Shown here piece by piece: positions 33,120-42,662 of a DNA stretch of 64,000 bases. The translations under genes were made by a program, and so were the position numbers. The stretch lies in the NCBI GenBank assembly GCA_000437395.1, contig FR898192.1:62001-126000 (forward strand), in the 5' to 3' direction. The notes under the pieces are model-generated. The model made no database searches and was not told the origin of the DNA. It saw only the letters and a list, made by a program, of their open reading frames with translations. Positions within the stretch are counted from its first letter, which is position 1; every line of letters starts with the position of its first letter. Source of the stretch: Clostridium sp. CAG:288. GTDB taxonomy: Bacteria > Bacillota_I > Bacilli_A > RFN20 > CAG-288.

Positions 33120-33641
33120 TTAGTGAAGAAAAATTAAAGATAAAATTATTCCCATTCCCATCCCAGCTACATCTGCAATTAAACCTACTTTTAAAGCATG
33201 TTTCCATTTAGTTATTTGAACTGTAGAAAAATAAAGAGACAATACATATAAAGTTGTATCGGTTGAGCCTTGAATTGTCGAGGCAATTTTGCAAGATTGT
33301 GAGTCAGCATTAACACTACAAACGTTATTTAAAACTGCTAGTGAAGCACTGCCTGAAATAGGTCTAAAAAATAACATAGGTGTTATATCAGCTATTATTG
33401 AAGCTTTTTTTAAGAAAGCAGATAAAAAGAAAGCTATGTCATCAATCAACCCTGAAGCTTCTAACATTGAAATTGCTAAAAGCATTGCCATTACTGATGG
33501 AAAAACTTCAACGAATAAACTTAATCCGTCTTTGCATCCTCTCGTAAACGAATTATATGGTTTTTTCTTCTTTATTAAGGATAGAAATAACGCTATTACT
33601 ACTACTCCAGCAATTAGCCACAAAGATAATTTAGATATCAT
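33120..33641 (-). CDS. spmB: Spore maturation protein B
   Basis: 173 aa, four to five spans, nucleoside-recognition (Gate) domain with the signature FFRPISGSASLAVL (about 92-105) and QGSTDTTLYVLSLYF. SpmA and SpmB are needed for full spore-core dehydration. The start overlaps the spmA stop by 4 nt. Confidence 0.93.
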   Translation of the reverse strand: MISKLSLWLIAGVVVIALFLSLIKKKKPYNSFTRGCKDGLSLFVEVFPSVMAMLLAISMLEASGLIDDIAFFLSAFLKKASIIADITPMLFFRPISGSASLAVLNNVCSVNADSQSCKIASTIQGSTDTTLYVLSLYFSTVQITKWKHALKVGLIADVAGMGMGIILSLIFLH

Positions 33642-34228
33642 TTTTTATTTTTCCTTAGCCTTTTATTTCGATAGTAAACATCAAAAAGTAATCCAACTAT
33701 GCATGCAAATAATGTTGATATAATTCCACAGATAACAAAGTCGGCAGGATTTATCGCACCATATTGTTGCCTAATTGCAATTACGGATGTAGGAATTATT
33801 GTTACTCCAGCTGTGTTTAAAACTAAAAAAGTAACCATCGCATCACTTGCTACTCCTTCTTCTTCATCACTCAATAATTTGAGTCTTTTCATTGCTTTTA
33901 AACCACTAGGAGTTGCGGCAAAGCCTAAGCCTAACATATTTGCTGCTATGTTAGTCGATATTAATTCACGTGCTTCTTTATCTTTCATTTGAGGCATAAT
34001 TAAATCTAATAAAGGTGTTAATAGTTTGCTTATAAACTGAATTGCTCCGCAGTCAGCTAATATATACATTATTCCGTTCCAAAACACTGCAGAAAAAACT
34101 AATGTACAAACAAGCTCTAAACCCTTTTGTGGCAATGATAAAATTATAGTTGCCATTGTATCGAATCTTTTTGTAATTATTCCGTATAAAAAAGAAATTA
34201 ACAAAATACCTAACCATATTTTATTCAT
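33638..34228 (-). CDS. spmA: Spore maturation protein A
   Basis: 196 aa, polytopic Gate-domain protein with NIAANMLGLGFAATPSGLKAM (central motif within residues 95-116) and LNTAGVTIIPTSVIAIR. Acts with SpmB in spore-core dehydration. The start overlaps the dacB stop by 8 nt; dacB-spmA-spmB is the B. subtilis operon order. Confidence 0.94.
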   Translation of the reverse strand: MNKIWLGILLISFLYGIITKRFDTMATIILSLPQKGLELVCTLVFSAVFWNGIMYILADCGAIQFISKLLTPLLDLIMPQMKDKEARELISTNIAANMLGLGFAATPSGLKAMKRLKLLSDEEEGVASDAMVTFLVLNTAGVTIIPTSVIAIRQQYGAINPADFVICGIISTLFACIVGLLFDVYYRNKRLRKNKK

Positions 34229-35219
34229 ATAAGTTTACCTTTATACGTTCTCCATCATCTGTAATATATTCCATATATAAAAGTTGACCAGAAGAAGAGA
34301 ATTTATATAATTTAATTCCATTTTTAAATTTTTCTATTGGAACAACAATTCCAATCCTCTTTTTACTTTCAATTTTATAATCGTATATTTGATTTATACC
34401 TGGCTTTAAGAATTCTATAAAAGCCAATCTAGAAAAGTATTTTTCGTACATATTTTTATGAAATTCGAAGTCGTTTCCGCAATTTAATGTGCACATAGCT
34501 ATTTTTAGGCCATTTTTAGTCGCTCCTGATACAAAAGTTCTCTTGGCTTTATATGTATATCCTGTTTTTCCACCATCTGTGTATTCGTACATTTTTAACA
34601 ATTTATTTTTGTTTATCCACGTGTTTATATGTTTGCAAGAATAAGACTGAGTTTTTGAAATTTTACTAAACCAAACATTTTCTAGTGCATAAGACATTAA
34701 AACAGCCATATCATAAGCAGTAGACAAGTTACCTATCTCGTCTATATCTAATCCACTTGCATTTGTAAATTTAGTATTTTTCATTCCAATTTCAGAAGCT
34801 TTAGAATTCATTTTTTTAACAAATCCATCGATGGATCCACCAATATAGGTTGCGATTGTGTAAGCTGCATCATTTCCACTTCTCAACATTAAACCATAAC
34901 ACAAATCTAACAAGGATAACTTTTCATTTTCTTGAATATAAATGGAACTACCAATTTGCTTTGTTGCTTCATTAGGTGCTACTATAACATCAAATATTCT
35001 ATTACTTTCTAAAGCGATAATGCATGTCATTACTTTTGATATACTTGCAACTGATCTAACTTTATGTATATTTTTCCCTTCTAGTACTTCTAGATTATCT
35101 CTATTAATAATGACATAACATTCTGAAAAATATGTTTTGTTTGAATTATCTATTGTTTTAGTGTTTTTTAAAGTTGCTAAAGATAATAAGGATAAGAATA
35201 TAATAAAAATTTTTTTCAA
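34221..35219 (-). CDS. dacB: D-Ala-D-Ala carboxypeptidase DacB (sporulation PBP5 type)
   Basis: 332 aa. N-terminal signal peptide (cleavage around residue 20), peptidase S11 domain with SxxK (SISK, about 55-58), SGN (LRSGNDAA) and KTG (GGKTGYTYKAK), then a C-terminal beta domain. Trims pentapeptides and sets cortex cross-linking. First gene of dacB-spmA-spmB, which marks it as the spore enzyme rather than the vegetative DacA. No amphipathic C-terminal anchor is evident. Confidence 0.92.
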   Translation of the reverse strand: MKKIFIIFLSLLSLATLKNTKTIDNSNKTYFSECYVIINRDNLEVLEGKNIHKVRSVASISKVMTCIIALESNRIFDVIVAPNEATKQIGSSIYIQENEKLSLLDLCYGLMLRSGNDAAYTIATYIGGSIDGFVKKMNSKASEIGMKNTKFTNASGLDIDEIGNLSTAYDMAVLMSYALENVWFSKISKTQSYSCKHINTWINKNKLLKMYEYTDGGKTGYTYKAKRTFVSGATKNGLKIAMCTLNCGNDFEFHKNMYEKYFSRLAFIEFLKPGINQIYDYKIESKKRIGIVVPIEKFKNGIKLYKFSSSGQLLYMEYITDDGERIKVNLYE

Positions 35220-35245
35220 AGTTACTCACCTCATATAAGTAAATG

Positions 35246-35278
35246 AAAAAACGTCTTATATTAGAACAATAAGACGTT
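35246..35278 (-). terminator. parA-parB terminator
   Basis: Minus strand stem AACGTCTTAT/ATAAGACGTT starting at the parB stop, then six T. Confidence 0.88.
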
Positions 35279-36089
35279 AGTTATTAGCTATAAATTTTTT
35301 AATTATTTCTTCAAATTCATCAGCTTTTTGAGGAGAGTTTAGTTTTATTTGAAAAGTTTGTCCATTTCTTTCATATGTGCTTTGAACGTTTTGGTAGAAA
35401 GATGATTTTTTGAATTCACCAGCTATTCTTTCAGCTTCTCTAACAGAAATGTCTTCGTCTTCAAATTTGTGCATCAATGTTATTTGTTGCTCTTTGGATA
35501 ATCCTAATAGAACTCTAACTTGGGCATATGATAAATGACCTTTTACTACTGAAGACTTTATTTCTTTTGGCAAAGATAATATTCGCATTAAGTTATTTAC
35601 TTGACCATGACTTTGATTTGTAATTAAACAAATATCTTTTTCGGTATAGCCATATTTTGTTATTAGAGTTTTAAATGCAGTGCCTTTTACAAATGCATTA
35701 TCACCGTTTTGAATTTCATTTTGAAGAATGTAAGCAAACAGTTCATCTTTTTCAACGTTTAAAATAATTGTTGGAACTTCTTTGATTTTTAATTTTTTGG
35801 CAATAAGGAATCTTTTTACTCCATTTATTACATAGCGGTTTGTATTTTCGACAATAGCAAAAATAGGAAATAAAACACCGTTTTTTTCAATCGAGTAACA
35901 AAGTGGTGAGTTTGATATATCGTAATTTGATTCATCAAAAAGAGGGTGAATCTTTAATTCGGTTGTAGGAATTAAAGATGAACTTGAAAAGCGGACGTTT
36001 TTCTCAATTTCTTGAACTACTGAAGAATCTTTATATTTTTCTAGTAATTCAGCAAGCGTTGGATTATTTTTCTTCTTTTCTTCTGACAT
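35277..36089 (-). CDS. parB: Chromosome-partitioning protein ParB (Spo0J)
   Basis: 270 aa from ATG 36089, 26 nt inside the end of parA; a TTG at 36095 is less likely. ParB/Srx N-terminal domain with YVINGVKRFLIAKKLKI (the GERR-type CTP-binding patch reads NGVKR), then a helix-turn-helix around TEKDICLITNQSHGQVNNLMRIL, and a C-terminal dimer domain. Spreads from parS and loads SMC. The GERRW box is altered to NGVKRF, more like the Noc/ParB variants. No canonical parS was found in the window. Confidence 0.9.
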   Translation of the reverse strand: MSEEKKKNNPTLAELLEKYKDSSVVQEIEKNVRFSSSSLIPTTELKIHPLFDESNYDISNSPLCYSIEKNGVLFPIFAIVENTNRYVINGVKRFLIAKKLKIKEVPTIILNVEKDELFAYILQNEIQNGDNAFVKGTAFKTLITKYGYTEKDICLITNQSHGQVNNLMRILSLPKEIKSSVVKGHLSYAQVRVLLGLSKEQQITLMHKFEDEDISVREAERIAGEFKKSSFYQNVQSTYERNGQTFQIKLNSPQKADEFEEIIKKFIANN

Positions 36090-36849
36090 ATTCAATAACC
36101 TCTCTAGCTAAAGATGAATAAGCAATTGAACCTGCTGCTTTTGGCTTATAAAAATTAACTGGTTTTCCTAATGCTGAACATTCAGCGAGAGAAACATTTC
36201 TTGGAATTTGTGTTGCGAAAGTTTTTTCTTTGAAAGTTCCAGTAACTTCTGAAGTAATCATAGTTGATAACTTTGTTCTATTATCGTACATGGTCAATAA
36301 AAAGCCTAATATGTCTAATTGTGGATTAGTACTCATTCTGACATTGTTGATAGCTGCTAATATTTGAGCTACAGCTTCCATTGCAAAATATTCACATTGA
36401 ACAGGAATTAAAACTGAATTTGCAGCTGTTAAAGCATTTAAAGACAAAAATCCAAGTGATGGTGGACAATCTATAATTATGTAATCATAATCGTTATTTA
36501 TTTTAGTCAAATATTGCTTTAAAGTGTTAAGTCCAGAGGTGATCCCTAAAGATATTAATTTTCCTTCGGCGGCTGCTAAATCTAGATTAGCAGGCAAAAT
36601 ATCGACATATTTAATAACTGTTTTTATTATTACATTTTTTATACTCTTTTCTCCAATGATTACATCGAAGATAGTCTTTTTTAAAATTGTTGGATCGATT
36701 CCTATACCTCTGGAGCAATTTCCTTGAGGGTCAAGATCGACAATCAATACTTTTTTTTGATACTTTGCTAAACAAGAAGAAAGGTTTATAGCAGTTGTTG
36801 TTTTACCTACTCCACCTTTTTGATTTGCTATAGCAATAATTTCACTCAT
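36064..36849 (-). CDS. parA: Chromosome-partitioning ATPase ParA (Soj)
   Basis: 261 aa from ATG 36849 (GAGG 9 nt upstream); the GTG at 36864 lies in the ribosome site. Deviant Walker A KGGVGKTTT near the N-terminus, Walker A' VLIVDLDPQGN, and DCPPSLGFL. It is an ATP-dependent DNA-binding partner of ParB. The order mnmG - parA - parB matches the origin side of Firmicutes chromosomes, so this is the chromosomal system, not a plasmid. A sigma-A promoter precedes it. Confidence 0.95.
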   Translation of the reverse strand: MSEIIAIANQKGGVGKTTTAINLSSCLAKYQKKVLIVDLDPQGNCSRGIGIDPTILKKTIFDVIIGEKSIKNVIIKTVIKYVDILPANLDLAAAEGKLISLGITSGLNTLKQYLTKINNDYDYIIIDCPPSLGFLSLNALTAANSVLIPVQCEYFAMEAVAQILAAINNVRMSTNPQLDILGFLLTMYDNRTKLSTMITSEVTGTFKEKTFATQIPRNVSLAECSALGKPVNFYKPKAAGSIAYSSLAREVIEYVRRKEEK

Positions 36850-36878
36850 TAAAAAAGACCTCACAGTGTGCGAGTTAA

Positions 36879-36907
36879 AGTATACATTATTTAGGCTATA
36901 ATCACAA
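36879..36907 (-). promoter_or_regulatory. parA promoter
   Basis: -35 TTGTGA (36907-36902), 17-nt spacer, -10 TATACT (36884-36879). Confidence 0.7.
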
Positions 36908-36965
36908 GGTTATATAATGTAAATAAATTAAATTATATTGTTATAATATAAAAATTAACGCATAT

Positions 36966-37017
36966 AAAAAAACACGTGTATAAATTTGTTAAGTAATATT
37001 TATTTGAACACGTGTTT
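36966..37017 (-). terminator. Terminator of the suf-mnmG operon
   Basis: AAACACGTGT arms (37017-37008 with 36979-36970) around a 28-nt AT-rich loop, then TTTT on the minus strand. Confidence 0.7.
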
Positions 37018-37022
37018 AGATT

Positions 37023-38894
37023 TTATTTTGTGTTGTATTTTTTTATGTGAAGAATTAAGTTGTTTATATCAGCAGGGTGAACATTTGTAATTCTTGATGC
37101 TTCACCGACAGTTTTTGGTTTGATTAGATTAAGTTTTTCTCTTGCTTCGAGAGATATTCCATCGAGATGTAAGAAATCTAAATCGCTTGGAATTAATAAT
37201 TCTTCTAATGACTTGATTTTTTGAGCTTCTTTAATTTCTAAATTGATATATCCTTCGTATTTGATATCTGTTTCTAATTTGAATGTTTGTCTATCAGATA
37301 AGTGTGGCAAAGAAGGCTCTGTATCTCTTAAACCATTATAGTCAATTCTTTGTCTTCTTAATAAAGAATCGAATGAAACGTTTGGATCTACATCTAGATA
37401 ATCTTTACTTTTGACATACTCAACTACTTTTTCGTTCTTTCCTACGTGGATTTCTTTTAAAAGTTGTTTTGTGTCTTCTATTTCTTTGTGCTCTTTCAAA
37501 TATGTATCAAATCTCTCTTGAGAATTTAATCCAAGTTTATAACCATATTCCATTAATCTATCATCAGCGTTATCTGATCTAGTTAATAGTCTATACTCAG
37601 ATCTAGAGGATAGTAATCTATAAGGCTCTGTCGTACCTTTTGTAACTAAGTCATCTATCATAATACCGATATATGCTTCATCTCTTCTTAGAATAAATGG
37701 CTTTTCGCCTTTAATATATAAAGAAGCGTTGATTGCAGCCATAAGTCCTAATGCTGCAGCTTCTTCATATCCTGATGTACCAATTATCTGACCGGCACCA
37801 TATAATCCTTTATATTTTCTTAATTGAAGTGTCTCATCAAATTGTAAAGGCTTAATTGCATCGTATTCAATAGCGTAAGCATATTTTATAACTTCTGCAT
37901 GTTCTAAACCAACAAGAGAATGAATCATTTCATCTTGAACGTTTATAGGCATCGATGTAGAAAAGCCTTGAACATAAATGGATTCAAAGTAATTAGATTC
38001 TGGTTCTAAGAATAATTGATGTCTTGATCTCTCAGAAAATCTCACTACTTTATCTTCTATAGATGGACAATATCTTGGGCCAACACCTTTAACAACTCCA
38101 CCATACATAGCAGATTCATTTAAATGAGCTCTAATAATCTCATGTGTTTTTTCGTTAGTATAAGTTAAGTAACAAGGTACTTGATCTTTTAAAGGCTTGA
38201 ATTCTTTAGTGTCAAAGGAAAAAGCTAGTTGTCCATCCATACCATATTGAGGCTCTAGTTTTGAGTAATCTATTGATGAATGAACAATTCTTGGAGGGGT
38301 ACCAGTTTTAAGTCTAAATAGTTCAATTCCATGCTCTCTTAATGAATCAGATAGACCATGTGCAGCATTTTCTCCGTCTGGTCCACCGCTTGTAACGTTG
38401 TGTCCACGCATTATTGTGCTATCAAGATGAGTTCCAGTTGTTAATATAACAGCCTTAGATTTTACTATTTCGCCTGTTTTTAATTTTACGCCGACAATTC
38501 TATCGTCTTCAGTAATAATTTCTGTAACTTCCTTTTCAACAATTTCTAAATTAGGAGTATTTTGTAATAAATTTTGAACATATGCTGGATATGTTTTTTT
38601 ATCTTCTTGGGCACGTAGCGATCTAACTCCAGGTCCTTTTGACATGTTTAAAATTTTAATTTGCAAGTAATTAGCATCAGCTGCTTTGCCCATTATTCCG
38701 CCAAGAGCATCAATTTCTCTGACGACTATGCCTTTAGCACTGCCACCAATATGTGGGTTGCATGGCATGTTAGCAATCATTTTAATATTTAGACATAGTA
38801 ATAAAGTGTCCATTCCTAAAGTAGCTGCAGCATGTGCAGCTTCACTTCCAGCGTGTCCACCACCTACAACGATTATATCGTATGATTCTTTCAT
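37023..38894 (-). CDS. mnmG: tRNA uridine-5-carboxymethylaminomethyl modification enzyme MnmG (GidA)
   Basis: 623 aa, full length. N-terminal FAD site GGGHAGSEAA, then NPHIGGSAKGIVVREIDALGG (parts of 46-70), the Cys-containing TGT and GPRYCPSIEDKVVRF, and the C-terminal tRNA-binding domain. With MnmE it makes cmnm5U34 in tRNAs. Normally it sits with mnmE and rsmG near the origin; here its start overlaps the sufB stop by one base, so it is translated from the suf operon. Confidence 0.97.
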   Translation of the reverse strand: MKESYDIIVVGGGHAGSEAAHAAATLGMDTLLLCLNIKMIANMPCNPHIGGSAKGIVVREIDALGGIMGKAADANYLQIKILNMSKGPGVRSLRAQEDKKTYPAYVQNLLQNTPNLEIVEKEVTEIITEDDRIVGVKLKTGEIVKSKAVILTTGTHLDSTIMRGHNVTSGGPDGENAAHGLSDSLREHGIELFRLKTGTPPRIVHSSIDYSKLEPQYGMDGQLAFSFDTKEFKPLKDQVPCYLTYTNEKTHEIIRAHLNESAMYGGVVKGVGPRYCPSIEDKVVRFSERSRHQLFLEPESNYFESIYVQGFSTSMPINVQDEMIHSLVGLEHAEVIKYAYAIEYDAIKPLQFDETLQLRKYKGLYGAGQIIGTSGYEEAAALGLMAAINASLYIKGEKPFILRRDEAYIGIMIDDLVTKGTTEPYRLLSSRSEYRLLTRSDNADDRLMEYGYKLGLNSQERFDTYLKEHKEIEDTKQLLKEIHVGKNEKVVEYVKSKDYLDVDPNVSFDSLLRRQRIDYNGLRDTEPSLPHLSDRQTFKLETDIKYEGYINLEIKEAQKIKSLEELLIPSDLDFLHLDGISLEAREKLNLIKPKTVGEASRITNVHPADINNLILHIKKYNTK

Positions 38895-40294
38895 TATCCT
38901 ATACTACCTTCCATGTCAAATTTAATAAGTTGATTTAGTTCAACAGCATATTCCATAGGTAATTCTTTAGAGAACGGTTCAATGAATCCCATAACAATCA
39001 TTTGTGTAGCATCTTTCTTTGAAAGGCCTCGACTCATTAAATAGAACAACTCATCATCGTTTATCTTACTAACTGTTGCTTCGTGTTCAATAAACGAAGA
39101 ACTATTACTGACGATATTTGTTGGAATTGTATCTGATTTGGATTTATCATCAAGTATTAAGGTGTCACATTCGATATGGCTGTGCGAACCGCTAGCTGAA
39201 GGAGTAATTTCAGCTAAGCCACGGTAATTAGCAACGCCACCTTCTTTAACAATCGATTTTGAAATAATTGTTGAAGTTGTTTCTTTGCCAATATGTATCA
39301 TTTTAGCGCCAGCATCTTGATATTGGCCTTTGCTTGCAACAGCGATAGAAATACATGAACCTTTAGCTCTATCTCCTTTTAAAACACAAGCAGGATATTT
39401 CATATTAGTTTGAGAGCCTATGTTTCCATCAACCCATTCCATCAACCCATCTTCATCAACTATTGCTCTTTTTGTAACTAAGTTAACAATGTTATCTGAC
39501 CAGTTTTGGATGGTTGAGTATCTGCATTTAGCTCTTTTTCCAACAAATATTTCCACAACTGCAGCGTGAAGTGAGTCTTTTGAATAAAGTGGTGCGGTAC
39601 ATCCTTCGACATAATGCAAACTTGCATCATCATCGACTATGATAAGTGTTCTTTCGAATTGTCCACTTCTTTCGTTGTTGATTCTAAAATAGGATTGAAG
39701 GGGCTTATCTAAAGTAACACCTTTTGGAACGTATATAAAAGAACCACCAGACCAACAAGCTCCGTTTAAAGCTGCGTATTTATTATCAGTATATGGAACT
39801 AATTTTCCAAAGTACTTCATAAATAAATCTGGATATTTTTTTAATGCAGTGTCTGTATCTAAGAAAATAACACCTTTATCAACGACTTCTTGAAGCATAT
39901 TGTGATATACAGCTTCTGATTCGTATTGTGTGGAAACACCAGCTAAATATTTTTGCTCTGCGTCTGGAATACCTAATTTGTCAAAGGTGTTTTTGACAGT
40001 TTCTGGAACTTCTTCCCAATTGCTTTTAACGCCATTTGATGTTCTTGTAAAGTAAGTGTAGTCTTGGAATTGCAAAAAATCTAAAGATGGGCCAAAACTT
40101 GGTTGATGGTGGGTTTCAAATTCTTTTAAACTTTTGAGTCTATATTCAGTCATAAAAGATGGCTCATTTTTTAATGTAGATATTTCTTTGACAATATCTT
40201 CATTAATTCCTTTAGGTGTTTTGACAATTGAGACATCTTTATCTTTAAAACCGTATTTGTATTCTCCACCGATATTTGGTTTTTCATTACTCAT
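38894..40294 (-). CDS. sufB: Fe-S cluster assembly scaffold SufB
   Basis: 466 aa from ATG 40294 behind GAGGAGG; the longer frame to 40327 lies in sufU. SufB/SufD right-handed beta-helix core with GGSFIYVPKGVTLDKPLQ and the C-terminal HEATVSKINDDELFYLMSRGLSKKDA (parts). Forms the SufBC2D scaffold that builds [4Fe-4S] clusters with sulfur from SufS-SufU. Fifth in the sufC-D-S-U-B order. Confidence 0.97.
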   Translation of the reverse strand: MSNEKPNIGGEYKYGFKDKDVSIVKTPKGINEDIVKEISTLKNEPSFMTEYRLKSLKEFETHHQPSFGPSLDFLQFQDYTYFTRTSNGVKSNWEEVPETVKNTFDKLGIPDAEQKYLAGVSTQYESEAVYHNMLQEVVDKGVIFLDTDTALKKYPDLFMKYFGKLVPYTDNKYAALNGACWSGGSFIYVPKGVTLDKPLQSYFRINNERSGQFERTLIIVDDDASLHYVEGCTAPLYSKDSLHAAVVEIFVGKRAKCRYSTIQNWSDNIVNLVTKRAIVDEDGLMEWVDGNIGSQTNMKYPACVLKGDRAKGSCISIAVASKGQYQDAGAKMIHIGKETTSTIISKSIVKEGGVANYRGLAEITPSASGSHSHIECDTLILDDKSKSDTIPTNIVSNSSSFIEHEATVSKINDDELFYLMSRGLSKKDATQMIVMGFIEPFSKELPMEYAVELNQLIKFDMEGSIG

Positions 40295-40733
40295 GGTGGT
40301 GTTCCTCCTCGTCAAAGATTTCTTCAAGTCCTCTCCAGCCTATTGTTGCACAATTAATTCTTGATGCTTGTTTAGAAGTGTTCATAAAAGCTATTGCTTC
40401 ACCAAGAACTTCAGGATCATAAGGCTTTTCTAAAATCATATTTTGGTAGTTTTGCATAATATTTTCAGCTTCTTTAACGCTTTTACCAGTAACTAGTTCA
40501 GTCATTATAGAAGTTGATGCAGTAGAAATTGCACAACCTACTCCATGGAATTTACAATCTTTGACAATATCATCTTCAATTAACACTTGAATATAAATGT
40601 CATCTATACAAGATGCGCTATCCATTCTTATTGTTTTATAGCGTGGGTCGTTAACTTCTTCTTTGTTTCTAGGGTTTTGATAGTGATCCATGATTATTTC
40701 ACGGAGCAACATTGGATCATTTAAAAAAGGCAT
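40287..40733 (-). CDS. sufU: SufU sulfur-transfer protein
   Basis: 148 aa, IscU-like fold. Zinc-site residues C42 and D44 in SASCIDD, a Cys in GVGCAIS and a third in NCATIGW. SufU accepts persulfide sulfur from SufS rather than acting as scaffold. The C-terminus ends in EEEHHHE, a natural His-rich tail. GGAGGTGAT site; overlaps sufS by 17 nt and sufB by 8 nt. Confidence 0.95.
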   Translation of the reverse strand: MPFLNDPMLLREIIMDHYQNPRNKEEVNDPRYKTIRMDSASCIDDIYIQVLIEDDIVKDCKFHGVGCAISTASTSIMTELVTGKSVKEAENIMQNYQNMILEKPYDPEVLGEAIAFMNTSKQASRINCATIGWRGLEEIFDEEEHHHE

Positions 40734-41946
40734 CTAAGAAATCACCTCCATGTCTACAAGCTTCTAAGAAGGCATCTATATCTTCTTCTGTGTTATAAAA
40801 ATATATCGATGCTCTAAGAGTTGCAGTTGTTTTTAAAAAGTTCATTAATATTTTTGCACAATGTTGACCAGAACGCACACATACTCCATAAGAGTTAAAT
40901 AGTGACGCAGCATCTTGAGCAAAAACACCATCAATATTAAAAGTGATAATTCCAGAATCAGCATCAGGATTATATACTTTTACGCCTGGAATTTTCTTTA
41001 AGCCATCAATAGCTCTTTTTCTTAATTTTGCTTCGTATTCTCTAATATTGTCTAATCCGATAGATTCGACATATTGAATAGCGCGTGCTAATCCGATAGC
41101 TCCAGCAATATTTTGTGTACCTGCTTCAAATTTTAAAGGCGGAATTTGAAGTGAAACATTTCCACATGTTTCAAATCTTGTGTTCATACCACCACCTGAA
41201 AGAAGAGGAGAAATTTTCTTTAAGAGTTCATACTTTCCGTACATTACTCCAATTCCAGTTGGCCCACAAATTTTATGTCCTGAAAAAGCTAAAAAATCAC
41301 AATCGATATCTTTAACGTCTACTTTCATATGTGGAACACTTTGGGCTCCATCAACTATAAATAAGGCATTATGTTCATGAGCAATTTTTGCAAGCTCTTT
41401 AACATCAACTGTGTATCCTAAGACGTTTGTTACTTGGGCTAAAGATATTACTTTAGTTTTTGGAGTAATAGAATTTTTTAAGTTTTCTGCAGTCATCCGC
41501 CCATCTTCTGTGAGTGGAATATAACCAATTGTACAATGCTTTATTTCAGCAATTTTAAACCAAGGTAAAACGTTTGAAGCGTGCTCAGCTTCACTTAATA
41601 AAATTTCATCGCCTTCATCGAGTAATTCTGCAAGTCCATAAGCAATCATATTCATAGACATAGAAGTGCCAGATGTAAAAGCTACTTCATTTGGCTCGGC
41701 ATTAATAAATTTTGCTACGATGTTTCTTGCCTCTTCATATTTTACATCAACTTTATGGGCTAAGTCATAATCGCCACGATGAGAATTAGCAGTATAACTA
41801 GAATAATATTCTGATATAGCGTCAATTACACATTGAGGCTTAAATGTCGTTGCAGCATTATCTAGATACACTAAAGGATGTCCTTGCATAGTAGGACAGT
41901 TATCGAACATTGGAAAATCCTTTCTAATTTTATATGGATCGAGCAT
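40717..41946 (-). CDS. sufS: Cysteine desulfurase SufS
   Basis: 409 aa, class V PLP enzyme. PLP Lys in FSGHKICGPTGIG, active-site Cys in VRSGQHCAK. It pulls sulfur from cysteine for Fe-S clusters. Overlaps sufD by 17 nt. Confidence 0.96.
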   Translation of the reverse strand: MLDPYKIRKDFPMFDNCPTMQGHPLVYLDNAATTFKPQCVIDAISEYYSSYTANSHRGDYDLAHKVDVKYEEARNIVAKFINAEPNEVAFTSGTSMSMNMIAYGLAELLDEGDEILLSEAEHASNVLPWFKIAEIKHCTIGYIPLTEDGRMTAENLKNSITPKTKVISLAQVTNVLGYTVDVKELAKIAHEHNALFIVDGAQSVPHMKVDVKDIDCDFLAFSGHKICGPTGIGVMYGKYELLKKISPLLSGGGMNTRFETCGNVSLQIPPLKFEAGTQNIAGAIGLARAIQYVESIGLDNIREYEAKLRKRAIDGLKKIPGVKVYNPDADSGIITFNIDGVFAQDAASLFNSYGVCVRSGQHCAKILMNFLKTTATLRASIYFYNTEEDIDAFLEACRHGGDFLDAFFK

Positions 41947-42661
41947 GATGATTCACCTTACTTTCGATATATTCACTTAATTTTTCTTGGCTTTCTTTAG
42001 AGTCAATTAAATTGATTACTGGTTTAAGATATCCAAGAGTAATTATTGTTTCTGCTTCTTGTTTTGTTAATCCTCTAGACATAAGATAGAATAATTGATT
42101 CTCTTCAATTTGACCTAAAGCTGCACCATGGCTAGCCATAATATCATTTTCGTCAATTAAAAGAGCAGGTGAACAAACGCTTCTAACTTTGTCTGATAAA
42201 TCAGCAATTCTACTTTCTTGACGAGCGGTAGACTTGATAGCTCCTTTATATATTTTTGTCGAACCTAAAAATTCAAGTTTTGATTCATCTGTAGCAACGC
42301 CTAACATGCTTACTAAAGATTTTGATTTAACTCCTTTTTGATCAACGTTTAGAATGTATTTTTTATGTGATATAGAGTCACTTAATGCGCCTAATTTTAA
42401 TGTTGCTTCAGAAAAATCATCTAAAGTAACAGTTCCTTCAATAGTTGAATTTCTATTGCTTAAATCAACTATGACAATTTCAACTTTAGCATTTTTTTCT
42501 ACTGAAATTGAAAAGTTGGTATTAAGTTCTTCTTTTTCGTTTAACCTAATTAATTCAAGTTTAAAATCTGTGCCTGATTTAATTACGATATTAGATAATT
42601 GATCAAAATTTGTTATAGATAAATGTTCGTTTTTTGTGATTTCAATTATGTTGCTTGTCAT
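41930..42661 (-). CDS. sufD: SufD scaffold partner, short form
   Basis: 243 aa, much shorter than the about 430 aa of B. subtilis SufD. Keeps the C-terminal half of the beta-helix and the end motif (GAALGQIEENQLFYLMSRGLTKQEAETI, in parts). The N-terminal helical region is missing. It presumably still pairs with SufB and SufC. One base gap after sufC. Confidence 0.9.
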   Translation of the reverse strand: MTSNIIEITKNEHLSITNFDQLSNIVIKSGTDFKLELIRLNEKEELNTNFSISVEKNAKVEIVIVDLSNRNSTIEGTVTLDDFSEATLKLGALSDSISHKKYILNVDQKGVKSKSLVSMLGVATDESKLEFLGSTKIYKGAIKSTARQESRIADLSDKVRSVCSPALLIDENDIMASHGAALGQIEENQLFYLMSRGLTKQEAETIITLGYLKPVINLIDSKESQEKLSEYIESKVNHHARSI

Positions 42662-42662
42662 A

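Noticed and set aside
35277..36849. Plasmid or integrative element partition system
   Set aside because: The parA-parB pair sits next to mnmG as on Firmicutes chromosomes, and no replication, conjugation or integrase gene is present.
36966..37017. parS sites (two CACGTG words near parA-parB)
   Set aside because: Flanking bases are AA..TT rather than the TTTC/GAAA of parS, and the arms form the mnmG terminator.
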